Shown here in pieces: positions 39,343 through 47,077 of a DNA stretch of 64,000 bases (the first letter of the stretch is position 1; every line of letters starts with the position of its first letter). Origin of the DNA: Mycolicibacterium aurum. Its GTDB lineage: Bacteria; Actinomycetota; Actinomycetes; Mycobacteriales; Mycobacteriaceae. The position numbers and the translations under genes are program-made. The stretch is from NCBI GenBank assembly GCA_900078775.1, contig LT549889.1, positions 434,001-498,000 on the forward strand. Direction: 5' to 3'. Under the pieces are notes generated by a model. It saw only the letters and a list, made by a program, of their open reading frames with translations, was not told the DNA's origin and made no database searches.

Positions 39343-40613
39343 CGCGCGCCCAGCATGTCGGCCCACATACCCGGGAAGTCCGGCAGCGTCTTGGCGGTGG
39401 TGGCGATGTCCTCGACCTGCACGCCCGGCACCCGCAGCCCGATGATCGCGCCGGCGGTGGCCATCCGGTGATCGGCGTAGGACTTCCAGACCCCGCCGCG
39501 CAGTGGCGTCGCGGTGATCTGCAGGCCGTCCGCGGTCTCGGTGCACTGCCCGCCGAGGCCGTTGATCTCCGCGCTCAGGGCCGCCAGCCGGTCGGTCTCG
39601 TGGCCGCGCAGATGCGCGATGCCGCGCAGCGTGGACACCGACCCGGGGGTGGCCAGCGCGGCCAACGCCGCGACCGAGGGCGCCAGCTCGCCGATGTCGT
39701 GCAGGTCGATGTCGATGCCGCCGTAGCTCGCCGAGCCCTGGGCTTCCAGATGCGAATCCGTCTGCCGGACATCAACGTTCACCCGCTTCAGCAGGTCCAG
39801 GATGTCCCCGGCGGGCTGGATGCTGTCGGCGGGCCAGCGCTCGATGCGCACCGTACCCGCGGTGACGGCGGCCGCGGCCAGGAACGGCACCGAGTTCGAC
39901 AGGTCCGGTTCGATGGCCCAGTGCCGGGCCGCGATGGTGCCGGGGGAGACCTGCCAGCGGTTGGGCACGTGAGCGTCGACGGTGACGCCGGCGGTGCGCA
40001 GCATCGACACCGTCATCGACACGTGCGGGGCCGAGGGCACCGACTCGCCGGTGTGCAGCACGGTCAGACCGTCGGTGAAGGTGGCCCCGGCCAGCAGCAG
40101 CCCGGACACGAACTGCGAGGACGCCGACGCGTCGATCCGCACCTCGCCGCCGGCCACCGCGCCGCGGCCGCGGACGTCGAAGGGCAGGCCGTCGCCGTCG
40201 ATGGCCACACCCAGCCCGCGCAGCGCGTCGAGCAGCGGGGCGATCGGCCGGGCCCGGGCCTGCTCGTCCCCGTCGAAGGTGACGGTCGCGGTGCTCAGCG
40301 CGGCCACCGCCGGCAGGAAACGCAGCACGGTGCCGGCCAGCCCGCAGTCGATGCGGCTGCCGGCCGCCGGGGCGATGGCGCCGCCGACCGACAGTTCGGT
40401 GCCGGCCCCGTCGACGGTGAGGCCGAGGGTCTGCACGGCGGCGATCATCAGATCGGTGTCGCGGCTGCGCAGCGCACCGCTGATGGTGGAGGTGCCATTG
40501 GGGGAGGCCAGCGCGGCCAGCACCAGGGCCCGGTTGGTCAGCGACTTGGAACCCGGAACGGCCACCGTGGCGTGGATGGGGGCGGATGTCGACGGTGCCG
40601 GCCAGTTACTCAC
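39339..40613 (-). CDS. aroA: 5-Enolpyruvylshikimate-3-phosphate synthase
   Basis: 424-residue EPSP synthase (Rv3227), sixth step of the shikimate pathway. Signatures: [30 protein letters not shown], and [10 protein letters not shown] / [13 protein letters not shown] 40613 directly precedes [16 protein letters not shown] and aligns with the family; upstream codons to 40730 have no support. Divergent from the SRAP gene with only 19 bp between start codons, so the promoters overlap. rsgA is coupled downstream. Confidence 0.94.
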   Translation of the reverse strand: MSNWPAPSTSAPIHATVAVPGSKSLTNRALVLAALASPNGTSTISGALRSRDTDLMIAAVQTLGLTVDGAGTELSVGGAIAPAAGSRIDCGLAGTVLRFLPAVAALSTATVTFDGDEQARARPIAPLLDALRGLGVAIDGDGLPFDVRGRGAVAGGEVRIDASASSQFVSGLLLAGATFTDGLTVLHTGESVPSAPHVSMTVSMLRTAGVTVDAHVPNRWQVSPGTIAARHWAIEPDLSNSVPFLAAAAVTAGTVRIERWPADSIQPAGDILDLLKRVNVDVRQTDSHLEAQGSASYGGIDIDLHDIGELAPSVAALAALATPGSVSTLRGIAHLRGHETDRLAALSAEINGLGGQCTETADGLQITATPLRGGVWKSYADHRMATAGAIIGLRVPGVQVEDIATTAKTLPDFPGMWADMLGAR

Positions 40614-40619
40614 AGCCTC

Positions 40620-40625
40620 TATCCT
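40620..40625 (+). promoter_or_regulatory. -10 element of the SRAP gene, leaderless
   Basis: TATCCT followed by 7 nt and ATG 40633. Lies inside the 19-bp gap to aroA, so transcription of the two genes must interfere or share this short region. Confidence 0.5.
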
Positions 40626-40632
40626 GCCTGGT

Positions 40633-41421
40633 ATGTGTGGGCGATTTGCGGTGACCACCGACCCGGCGCTGTTGGCGGAGAAGATCAAGGCGCTCGATGA
40701 GAGTGCGGGGACCGAATCCTCGCAGCCCAACTACAACGTGGCCCCCACCACCACCATCAGCACCGTGGTGAAACGCCACGATGAACCGGACGACGAGTCG
40801 ACCCGCCGGATCCGGTCCATGCGCTGGGGTCTGATCCCGCCCTGGGTCAAGGCCGGACCCGACGGCGCCCCGGACACCAAGAAGGGTCCGCTGCTGATCA
40901 ACGCCCGCGCCGAGACGCTGACCACCTCCCCGGCCTTCCGCGGGTCGGCCAAGAACAAGCGCTGCCTGGTCCCGATGGACGGCTGGTACGAGTGGAAACC
41001 CGGCATCCAGACAGGCACGGACACCGGCACCGCCAAGAAACCGGCCAAGACCCCTTACTACATGTACGCCGCCGACGGGGAGCCGCTGTTCATGGCCGGG
41101 CTGTGGTCCACCTGGCGGCCGAAGGATGCCGGTCCGGACAGCAGGCCGCTGCTCAGCTGCACCATCATCACCACCGATTCGGCCGCCCAGCTGGCCGACG
41201 TCCATGACCGGATGCCGCTGACCATCAGCGCCGCGGACTGGGACCGCTGGCTGGACCCGGACGCCCCCGTCGACGAGGGCCTGCTGCGCGGGCACGGCGA
41301 CCTGGACCGCATCGAGATCCGGGAGGTGTCCCGGCTGGTCAACAGCGTCCGCAACAACGGCCCCGAACTCATCGCCGCAGTCGATGTCGAGGCCGTCACA
41401 CCCGAGGCGGGGCTGTTTTGA
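40633..41421 (+). CDS. SOS response-associated peptidase family protein (HMCES/YedK)
   Basis: 262-residue SRAP protein (Rv3226c). Such proteins crosslink covalently to abasic sites in single-stranded DNA through Cys2. The N-terminus MCGRFAV exposes that Cys after Met removal. LINARAE (Asn), GWYEWK (Glu) and DVHDRMP (His) supply the other conserved catalytic residues. Slightly longer than E. coli YedK because of a Lys/Thr/Gly-rich insertion near residues 120-140. The leaderless ATG is required for Cys2. Its TGA overlaps the following TTG start. Confidence 0.93.
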   Translation: MCGRFAVTTDPALLAEKIKALDESAGTESSQPNYNVAPTTTISTVVKRHDEPDDESTRRIRSMRWGLIPPWVKAGPDGAPDTKKGPLLINARAETLTTSPAFRGSAKNKRCLVPMDGWYEWKPGIQTGTDTGTAKKPAKTPYYMYAADGEPLFMAGLWSTWRPKDAGPDSRPLLSCTIITTDSAAQLADVHDRMPLTISAADWDRWLDPDAPVDEGLLRGHGDLDRIEIREVSRLVNSVRNNGPELIAAVDVEAVTPEAGLF

Positions 41422-42902
41422 CCCTCGGGCCGGTAGTGCTGGACGCCCTCGGCGCCGACCTGCGCGCGGCCGGCTACACCGTCGACGGGGTGGCCGAGTT
41501 GCTCGGTGAACAGGCCAACGCCGCGCTGGCCCGCGGGGTGTGGTGGCCGGCCGCCCGGGTGACCGAGGCCGCGGACGCGGGCCCGCTGGCGAGCCTGGTG
41601 CGGCTGTTCCTGCTCGGCGCCGAGGTGCCCCGGGAGCGACTCGCCGAGGTGTTCAGCACGGTGCCGCTGGAGGCGCTGGTGGCCGGTGGCGTGCTGGTGC
41701 AGACCGGCACGGGCGCGTTCCGGGCGGCGCTGGACATCCGCCCGCACTCCGACGGCACCCACGGCTTTCTGGTGGTCTCCGACCAGGACGCCGCGCTGCG
41801 GGACGGCCCGTTGCGCCGCGACCACGTGCTCGGGATCGGCGGCGCGGCGATGTCGCTGGCCCGTGCGGTGGTACGCACCCCGGTACAGCGTGCGCTCGAT
41901 CTGGGCACCGGCTGCGGCATCCAGGCGCTGCACCTGGACTCGCACTGCGCCGAGATCGTCGCCACCGACGTCAACGAGCGGGCGCTGACGCTGGCCGGTG
42001 CCACCGCCCGGCTCAACGGGATGTCCTGGGATCTGCGCCGCGGCAGCCTGTTCGAGCCGGTGGAGGGGGAGCGGTTCGACTTGATCGTGTCCAATCCGCC
42101 CTTCGTGGTCGGCTCCGGGTCCGACGACTACACCTACCGCGACTCCGGGATGGCCGGCGATGCGCTGTGCCGCACGCTGATCGAACAGGTCGGCGAGCAC
42201 CTGAATCCCGGCGGCACGGCGCAGATCATGGCCAACTGGATTGTCCGCCAGGATGACTGGCGGGTACGCGTGCAGGACTGGCTGTCCGGCACCGGATTAC
42301 ACGCCTGGGTGGTGCAGCGCGAGTTGGCCGACCCGGTCAGCTACGTGTCGCTGTGGTTGGCCGACGCCGGCGAGACTCCCGAGCAGACCGCCCGCCGCGG
42401 CGGGGCCTGGCTGGACTGGTTCGCCGCGGAGGGCATCACCGGTATCGGTATGGGGCTGATCTGCCTGCAGGTGCCCCGCGCGGGTGAGGCGCCCGAGCAG
42501 ATCCTGGAGGAGATCACCGGCGCCGACGAACTCGTCACCGGCACCGAGGTGGAGGCGTTCTTCGCCCGGCGCGAGTATCTGCGCGACACCGACGACGAGG
42601 CCCTGCTGGCCGCGCGGCTGTCCACCGCGCCGGTGTTCCTGGAGCAGCAGTCGCTGCCCGGGCCCGAGGGCTGGCAGCAGGTGGGGGCGGCGGTGCGCCG
42701 CCCGGGCGGGCCCGGCGCGGTGCTCGGCGTCGACGAGGTGCTGACCGCGCTGCTGGCCGGGTGCCGCGGGGAGGTGCCGTTGGGCACCCTCATCGCGCTG
42801 CTGGCCGCGCACCACGGGGTGGACGCCGACGCGCTCGCCGAGGTGGCGCTGCCCGAGGTCCGGGCCGCGATCGGGCGCGGAATCCTGTACCAGGCCCGGT
42901 GA
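41418..42902 (+). CDS. Class I SAM-dependent methyltransferase (NPPF, HemK/MTS-like)
   Basis: 494-residue methyltransferase. A helical N-terminal domain (about 1-115) resembles a regulatory winged-helix domain. The catalytic domain has the SAM motif DLGTGCGIQA (161-170) and NPPF (226-229), the motif of enzymes methylating amide or exocyclic amino nitrogen in proteins, rRNA or DNA. About 190 further residues follow, without clear motifs. Substrate unknown. TTG start overlaps the SRAP stop (TTGA), so it is translated together with a DNA-damage protein. Confidence 0.82.
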   Translation: MTLGPVVLDALGADLRAAGYTVDGVAELLGEQANAALARGVWWPAARVTEAADAGPLASLVRLFLLGAEVPRERLAEVFSTVPLEALVAGGVLVQTGTGAFRAALDIRPHSDGTHGFLVVSDQDAALRDGPLRRDHVLGIGGAAMSLARAVVRTPVQRALDLGTGCGIQALHLDSHCAEIVATDVNERALTLAGATARLNGMSWDLRRGSLFEPVEGERFDLIVSNPPFVVGSGSDDYTYRDSGMAGDALCRTLIEQVGEHLNPGGTAQIMANWIVRQDDWRVRVQDWLSGTGLHAWVVQRELADPVSYVSLWLADAGETPEQTARRGGAWLDWFAAEGITGIGMGLICLQVPRAGEAPEQILEEITGADELVTGTEVEAFFARREYLRDTDDEALLAARLSTAPVFLEQQSLPGPEGWQQVGAAVRRPGGPGAVLGVDEVLTALLAGCRGEVPLGTLIALLAAHHGVDADALAEVALPEVRAAIGRGILYQAR

Positions 42903-42919
42903 GCGAGCGCAGCGACGGC

Positions 42920-43684
42920 TCAGCGCCGCCGCGCGGCCACCACCGCGTAGGACGCGTCGAAGGCGACCCCGTCGGCGGTGCGGTATTTCTCGAACGCACC
43001 GCCGAACGCCTCGACCAGCCGGTTGCGGGTACCCACATCGAGTCGGCTCAGCACGTCGACGTGCATCGGCGACTCGTCGGTGACGAAGGTGAGCGCGGCC
43101 GCGAGTGAGGCGAATCGCCAGGTGTGCGTGCCGTTTTCGATGAAGATCTCATCGAAATCGTCGGTCAGCCGGGTGGTGACGATGTCCGGTTCGCCCCACT
43201 GGTCCGGGGTGTAGGGCGCGGCGGGCGGCGGGCCCAGCACCTCCACGATCGGGTCGAAGAACGGATTGTCGGCGTCGCGCACCCAGGTGGAGAAGCCGAA
43301 ATACCCGCCGGGTCGCAGCAGCCGCGCCACCTCGGCGATCTGGCCGACCGGCTCGACGAAGATGATGCCCATGTTCGACAGCACCGCGTCGAACCCCTGA
43401 TCGGGCAGGCCGGTGGCCGCGGCGTCGGCGGCCACCCACTCCACCGCGTCCCCGCCGGGCTTGGCCGCGGCGATGGCCAGCAGTTCGGGTGTGACGTCGA
43501 CGCCGGTCACCCGCGCCCCGGCCGCGGCGGCGGCCAGCGCGGCGTTGCCGGTGCCGCAGGCCAGGTCGGCGACCGCGGCGCCGTCGAGCGGGCGCAGCCG
43601 GTCCACGGTCTCGACCAGCTCGGCGGCGATCGGCGCGATGCGTTGGGCGACGGCCTCATACCGTCCGGCGGACCAGAGTGACAT
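42920..43684 (-). CDS. Class I SAM-dependent methyltransferase
   Basis: 254-residue methyltransferase of the UbiE/Methyltransf_11 type. Motif I VADLACGTGNAAL near residue 38, the acidic GVDVTPELL, and SNMGIIFVEP. No amine or nucleic-acid specific NPPY motif; a small-molecule substrate is likely. Minus-strand TAGGCT (43691-43696) ends 6 nt before ATG 43684 and its TAG is the stop codon of the upstream GNAT gene. Converges with the 41418-42902 gene. Confidence 0.85.
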   Translation of the reverse strand: MSLWSAGRYEAVAQRIAPIAAELVETVDRLRPLDGAAVADLACGTGNAALAAAAAGARVTGVDVTPELLAIAAAKPGGDAVEWVAADAAATGLPDQGFDAVLSNMGIIFVEPVGQIAEVARLLRPGGYFGFSTWVRDADNPFFDPIVEVLGPPPAAPYTPDQWGEPDIVTTRLTDDFDEIFIENGTHTWRFASLAAALTFVTDESPMHVDVLSRLDVGTRNRLVEAFGGAFEKYRTADGVAFDASYAVVAARRR

Positions 43685-43690
43685 TCGGTC

Positions 43691-43696
43691 AGCCTA
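43691..43696 (-). promoter_or_regulatory. -10 element of the methyltransferase, on the GNAT stop codon
   Basis: TAGGCT (minus) with 6 nt to ATG 43684; TAG (43694-43696) is the GNAT stop. Confidence 0.55.
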
Positions 43697-44020
43697 GGTC
43701 AACGAGGAATTCTCCAGCAGCGCCAGCACGGCCGGGGTGACCTCGTCGACGTCGGAGCCGAAGTCGTCGTGCTTGTCGAGGAACTTCGCCACGAACGGGC
43801 AGACCGGGACGATGCGCAGGCCGGCGTTGCCGGTCTCGGTGAGCGCGGTCTTGATCAGCTGGGAGGCCAGGCCCTTGCCGCCGAACTTCTCACCGATCTC
43901 GGTGTGGTGGAAGATCCGCCGCTGCTCGTGGTCGACGTACTCGGCGAAGCCGGCGATCTCGTCGCCGTCGTAGATCTCGAAGCGGTTCAGTGCCGGGGCG
44001 TTCCTGACGATCTCGGTCAT
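43694..44020 (-). CDS. Small GNAT-like N-acetyltransferase (YjdJ type)
   Basis: 108-residue minimal GNAT protein of the yeast-GCN5-like/YjdJ family. The acetyl-CoA loop is GEKFGGKGLASQLIKTAL; FHHTEI precedes it and VPVCPFVAKFLDKH follows, as is typical. ATG 44020 is preceded by GAGGAG; the open frame to 44071 is not needed. It lies 8 bases after the SDR gene on the same strand. Substrate unknown. Confidence 0.88.
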   Translation of the reverse strand: MTEIVRNAPALNRFEIYDGDEIAGFAEYVDHEQRRIFHHTEIGEKFGGKGLASQLIKTALTETGNAGLRIVPVCPFVAKFLDKHDDFGSDVDEVTPAVLALLENSSLT

Positions 44021-44028
44021 CGGGCTCC

Positions 44029-44880
44029 TCATGGTCCGGTGTAGCCGGGCGGGTTGGCGGAGTCGACCCACAGATCCACCCTCAGATCCTGCGATCCCGG
44101 GGTGCAGTTGTAGACCGACAGATCGGTGATACCCGATTCCAGTAGAACGTCCTCACACAGCAATGTATTGCCGGTGAACTCGGCGGCCGGCCTGGTCAGC
44201 ACCGCGTACGCGGCATCCGAGTACACCTCCGGTTTGCGGGAGCGGCGCATCGACTCGTCGCCGCCGAGCAGGTTCTGCACCGCGGCGGTGGCCACCGAGG
44301 TGCGCGGCCACAAGGTGTTGGAGGCGACTCCCGCGTCGCGGAGTTCTTCAGCGATGCCCAACGCGCACAGCGTCATCCCGTACTTGGCCATCATGTAGGC
44401 GGTGGGGCGTAACCACTTCTGCTCCAACCGGATCGGCGGGGACAGCGTCAGGATGTGCGGATTCTCGCGGCCGATCATGTGCGGGATGCAGGCCTGGGAG
44501 ACGGCGTAGGTGCCGCGCACCTGGATGCCGTTCATCAGGTCGAAGCGCTTGAGCGGGACGTCCAGGATGGGGGCGAGGTTGATCGCCGAGGCGTTGTTCA
44601 CACAGATGTCGATACCGCCGAACTGTTCGGCGGCCGCGCTGACCGCGGCGGCCACGGCGGCACCGTCGCGGACATCACCGACGATCGGCAGCGCCTGCCC
44701 ACCGGCCTGCTCGATCTCCTTGGCCGCGGTGTAGACGGTGCCGGGCAGCTTGGGGTGCGGTTCGGCGGTCTTGGCCAGCAGGGCGACGTTGGCGCCGTCG
44801 GCGGCCACCCGCTTGGCGATGGCCAGGCCGATGCCCCGGCTGGCACCCGAGATGAACATGGTCTTCCCGTGCAGAGACAT
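44029..44880 (-). CDS. Short-chain dehydrogenase (Rv3224/HSDL2-like)
   Basis: 283-residue SDR in the Rv3224 position. NAD(P) motif SGASRGIGLA near residue 11, NNAS, and the catalytic Tyr-x3-Lys in TAYMMAKYG. ILTLSPPIRLEQKW and GVASNTLWPRTSVATAAVQNL are typical of the hydroxysteroid dehydrogenase-like 2 group. Start ATG with TAGGCT ending 6 nt upstream; that hexamer begins with the YbaK TAG stop. GNAT follows on the same transcript. Confidence 0.88.
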   Translation of the reverse strand: MSLHGKTMFISGASRGIGLAIAKRVAADGANVALLAKTAEPHPKLPGTVYTAAKEIEQAGGQALPIVGDVRDGAAVAAAVSAAAEQFGGIDICVNNASAINLAPILDVPLKRFDLMNGIQVRGTYAVSQACIPHMIGRENPHILTLSPPIRLEQKWLRPTAYMMAKYGMTLCALGIAEELRDAGVASNTLWPRTSVATAAVQNLLGGDESMRRSRKPEVYSDAAYAVLTRPAAEFTGNTLLCEDVLLESGITDLSVYNCTPGSQDLRVDLWVDSANPPGYTGP

Positions 44881-44886
44881 GCGGCC

Positions 44887-44892
44887 AGCCTA
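44887..44892 (-). promoter_or_regulatory. -10 element of the SDR gene, on the YbaK stop codon
   Basis: TAGGCT (minus) with 6 nt to ATG 44880; TAG (44890-44892) is the YbaK stop. Confidence 0.55.
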
Positions 44893-45381
44893 CGCTGCGC
44901 GGATATCTCCCGTAACGCCAACGGTAAGGCGTACCAGATCGGTCGGCGCGAGCACGATGTCCCAGCCCCGCTTACCCGCGCTGCACAGCACCCGGTCCCA
45001 TTCCAGGGCCGAGGAGTCGATCACGGTGGGCAACTGTTTGCGCTGGCCCAGCGGGGAGATGCCGCCCAGCACGTACCCGGTGGAGCGTTCGGCGGCGGCC
45101 TTGTCGGCCATCGTCGCCTTGGGCACGCCGAGCGTGGCGGCGGCCGCCTTGAGCGACAGCTTCGAGGGCACCGGCAACACCGCGACCGCCAGCCCGTGCG
45201 GGACGGCCAGGATCAACGTCTTGAAGATCTGCTCGGGAGCCAGGCCGTGCGCGGTGGCCAGCGCCGCGACCGCCTCCTCGCCGAAGGAGTCCGCCCGCGG
45301 GTCGTGCTGATAACGCAGGATCTCGTGGACCGCGCCATCGGCCACCAGGGCGGCGATCGCCGGGGTCGCTGCTCGTGCCAC
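44890..45381 (-). CDS. ybaK: Cys-tRNA(Pro)/Cys-tRNA(Cys) deacylase YbaK
   Basis: 163-residue YbaK-type trans-editing enzyme that hydrolyses mischarged aminoacyl-tRNAs. Signatures: the catalytic Lys region EQIFKTLIL, PSKLSLKAAAATLG and GYVLGGISPLGQRKQLPTVID (quoted in parts: GGISPLGQRKQLPTVID). GTG 45381 with TAATCT ending 7 nt upstream. In M. tuberculosis the region is annotated as two fragments (Rv3224A/Rv3224B); here it is one intact gene. Confidence 0.9.
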   Translation of the reverse strand: MARAATPAIAALVADGAVHEILRYQHDPRADSFGEEAVAALATAHGLAPEQIFKTLILAVPHGLAVAVLPVPSKLSLKAAAATLGVPKATMADKAAAERSTGYVLGGISPLGQRKQLPTVIDSSALEWDRVLCSAGKRGWDIVLAPTDLVRLTVGVTGDIRAA

Positions 45382-45388
45382 GCAGATC

Positions 45389-45394
45389 AGATTA
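45389..45394 (-). promoter_or_regulatory. -10 element of ybaK, leaderless
   Basis: TAATCT (minus), 7 nt before GTG 45381. Confidence 0.5.
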
Positions 45395-45399
45395 GCCCG

Positions 45400-45426
45400 G
45401 GAAATAACGCGGCCCGACCTGCCGTT
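45400..45426 (+). promoter_or_regulatory. Candidate SigH/ECF-type promoter of sigH
   Basis: GGAAAT (45400-45405), 17 bases, CGTT (45423-45426), close to the GGAAC-N17/18-CGTT pattern used by SigH. It would make sigH autoregulated with a leader of about 80 or 160 nt depending on the start. Confidence 0.35.
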
Positions 45427-45593
45427 GTGCACTGCGACGACGCCCGCACACGGCCCTGGGCCGGGGTGAAGTCGGTCATTGCCTTTAGGATCGACGGATA
45501 GGGGATTAGGTGTCAACGGCCTGCCTGGATCGTCCGGTGTCCATACCGGGGCTGTTCGGCGATGCCGCGACAGAAGGGACGGTGTTTCCCGCG

Positions 45594-46232
45594 ATGACCG
45601 ATATCGATGTGGAGGCCGCCACGCCGGCCGAGGAGACCGACGCCGAACTGACGGCGCGGTTCGAACGCGACGCCATCCCGCTGCTCGATCAGCTCTACGG
45701 CGGCGCGCTGCGGATGACCCGCAATCCCGCCGACGCCGAGGACCTGCTGCAGGAGACCATGGTCAAGGCGTACGCCGGGTTCCGGTCCTTCCGCGCGGGC
45801 ACCAATCTGAAGGCCTGGCTGTACCGCATCCTGACCAACACCTACATCAACAGCTACCGCAAGAAGCAGCGTCAGCCCGCCGAGTACCCGACCGACGAGA
45901 TCACCGACTGGCAGCTCGCGGCCAACGCCGAGCACACCTCGACGGGGCTGCGGTCGGCCGAGGTGGAGGCGCTGGAGGCGCTGCCCGACACCGAGATCAA
46001 GGCCGCGCTGCAGGCGTTGCCCGAGGAGTTCCGGATGGCGGTGTACTACGCCGACGTCGAGGGCTTCCCGTACAAGGAGATCGCGGAGATCATGGAAACC
46101 CCGATCGGGACCGTGATGTCGCGACTGCACCGAGGTAGGAAACAACTGCGTGAGCTGCTCACCGATGTGGCCAAGGACCGGGGATTCATCCGAGAGCAAC
46201 AGCTCGGTGCACCCGAGGAGGTGTCGTCATGA
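45594..46232 (+). CDS. sigH: ECF sigma factor SigH
   Basis: 212-residue group IV sigma factor (Rv3223c), mediator of heat and thiol-oxidative stress responses. Sigma2 has [23 protein letters not shown] (quoted in parts: [17 protein letters not shown]) and [17 protein letters not shown]; sigma4 has the helix-turn-helix [27 protein letters not shown] 45594 corresponds to the M. tuberculosis start. The frame is open to a GTG at 45510, which would add 28 residues. Overlaps rshA by ATGA, so sigma and anti-sigma are translated together. Confidence 0.95.
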   Translation: MTDIDVEAATPAEETDAELTARFERDAIPLLDQLYGGALRMTRNPADAEDLLQETMVKAYAGFRSFRAGTNLKAWLYRILTNTYINSYRKKQRQPAEYPTDEITDWQLAANAEHTSTGLRSAEVEALEALPDTEIKAALQALPEEFRMAVYYADVEGFPYKEIAEIMETPIGTVMSRLHRGRKQLRELLTDVAKDRGFIREQQLGAPEEVSS

Positions 46233-46531
46233 CTCAGTCGTCCGATGAAGAACGCTGGTCGCCGCCGGTCGGCCCGATCGACCCCGAGCACCCCGAGTGC
46301 GCGGCGGTGATCGCCGAGGTGTGGACCCTGCTGGACGGGGAGTGCACCGCCGACACCCGGGACAAGCTCAGACATCATCTCGAGGAGTGCCCGGCCTGCC
46401 TACGGCACTACGGCATGGAGGAACGGGTGAAGAAGCTGATCGCCGCCAAGTGCAGCGGCGAGAAGGCCCCCGACTCGTTGCGGGCGCGGCTGCGCCTGGA
46501 GATCAGCCGGACCACCATCATCCGGGGCTGA
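46229..46531 (+). CDS. rshA: Zinc-binding anti-sigma factor RshA
   Basis: 100-residue anti-sigma factor of SigH. ZAS motif H50-x3-C54-x2-C57, with a further HPEC at 21-24. It holds SigH under reducing conditions and releases it on disulfide stress or after PknB phosphorylation, according to known RshA behaviour. ATG overlaps the sigH stop. A strong hairpin follows 25 bases downstream. Confidence 0.95.
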   Translation: MTQSSDEERWSPPVGPIDPEHPECAAVIAEVWTLLDGECTADTRDKLRHHLEECPACLRHYGMEERVKKLIAAKCSGEKAPDSLRARLRLEISRTTIIRG

Positions 46532-46555
46532 CAGCCCCATACCCGCAGATAAAAC

Positions 46556-46587
46556 AACCGCCCGGGCTCTTGAGAGCTCGGGCGGTT
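46556..46587. terminator. Shared terminator of rshA and bL37
   Basis: 14-bp stem (46556-46569 and 46574-46587) with one G-U pair and a TTGA loop. AAAACAA precedes and TTTGT follows, so it can work in both directions between the convergent rshA and bL37 genes. Confidence 0.8.
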
Positions 46588-46607
46588 TGTCGCGTACGGG
46601 GGACGCG

Positions 46608-46682
46608 TCAGGCGTTGGGACGGCGGCCGTGGTTGGCCTTCGAGTGCTTACGATCGCGCTTCTTGCGGCCTCGCTTGGCCAT
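46608..46682 (-). CDS. Ribosomal protein bL37, 24 residues
   Basis: A 24-residue, extremely basic ORF beginning MAKRGRKKRDRK and ending GRRPNA. It matches the actinobacterial ribosomal protein bL37 found in mycobacterial 50S structures. GGAGG lies 7 bases before the ATG. A GATACT (46718-46723, minus) may be the -10. It is easily missed because of its size. It sits between rshA and TB7.3 on the opposite strand. Confidence 0.88.
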   Translation of the reverse strand: MAKRGRKKRDRKHSKANHGRRPNA

Positions 46683-46787
46683 GGTGAACCTCCGATTCAG
46701 GTGAATACTTGGCTACCAGTATCTCATGCCGAAGGCAGTGCTTTTTCCCGCGTCACATTCGGTGGGTCATTTGGTGTTGTGGTTCGA

Positions 46788-46793
46788 TATAAC
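46788..46793 (+). promoter_or_regulatory. -10 element of the TB7.3 gene
   Basis: TATAAC; five of six bases of the consensus. No clear -35. Leader of about 43 nt. Confidence 0.45.
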
Positions 46794-46842
46794 CCGGTAG
46801 GCGGACAGCTGTCGGCCGACGAGAAATGTGAGTGGGGTGAAG

Positions 46843-47058
46843 ATGGCCGAGGATGTTCGCGCCGAGATCGTGGCCAGCGTGCTGGAGGTCGTGGTGAACA
46901 AGGGCGACCAGATCAATGCGGGCGACACCCTGGTCCTGCTGGAATCCATGAAGATGGAGATTCCGGTGCTGGCCGAGGTGGCCGGCACCATCAGCGAGGT
47001 GAGCGTCTCGGTGGGTGATGTCATCCAGGCCGGCGATCTCATCGCGGTGATCAGCTAG
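46843..47058 (+). CDS. Biotinylated protein TB7.3
   Basis: 71-residue single-domain biotinyl carrier (Rv3221c, TB7.3). The biotin-attachment Lys is in ESMKMEIPV. Flanking glycine-rich strands NKGDQINAGDTL and VGDVIQAGDLIAV form the flattened beta-barrel. It is a free carrier without carboxylase domains; its partner enzyme is unknown. ATG 46843 gives the exact M. tuberculosis length. pdtaS begins 19 bases downstream. Confidence 0.94.
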   Translation: MAEDVRAEIVASVLEVVVNKGDQINAGDTLVLLESMKMEIPVLAEVAGTISEVSVSVGDVIQAGDLIAVIS

Positions 47059-47077
47059 CCCGCTGCGGTAGCGGCCC

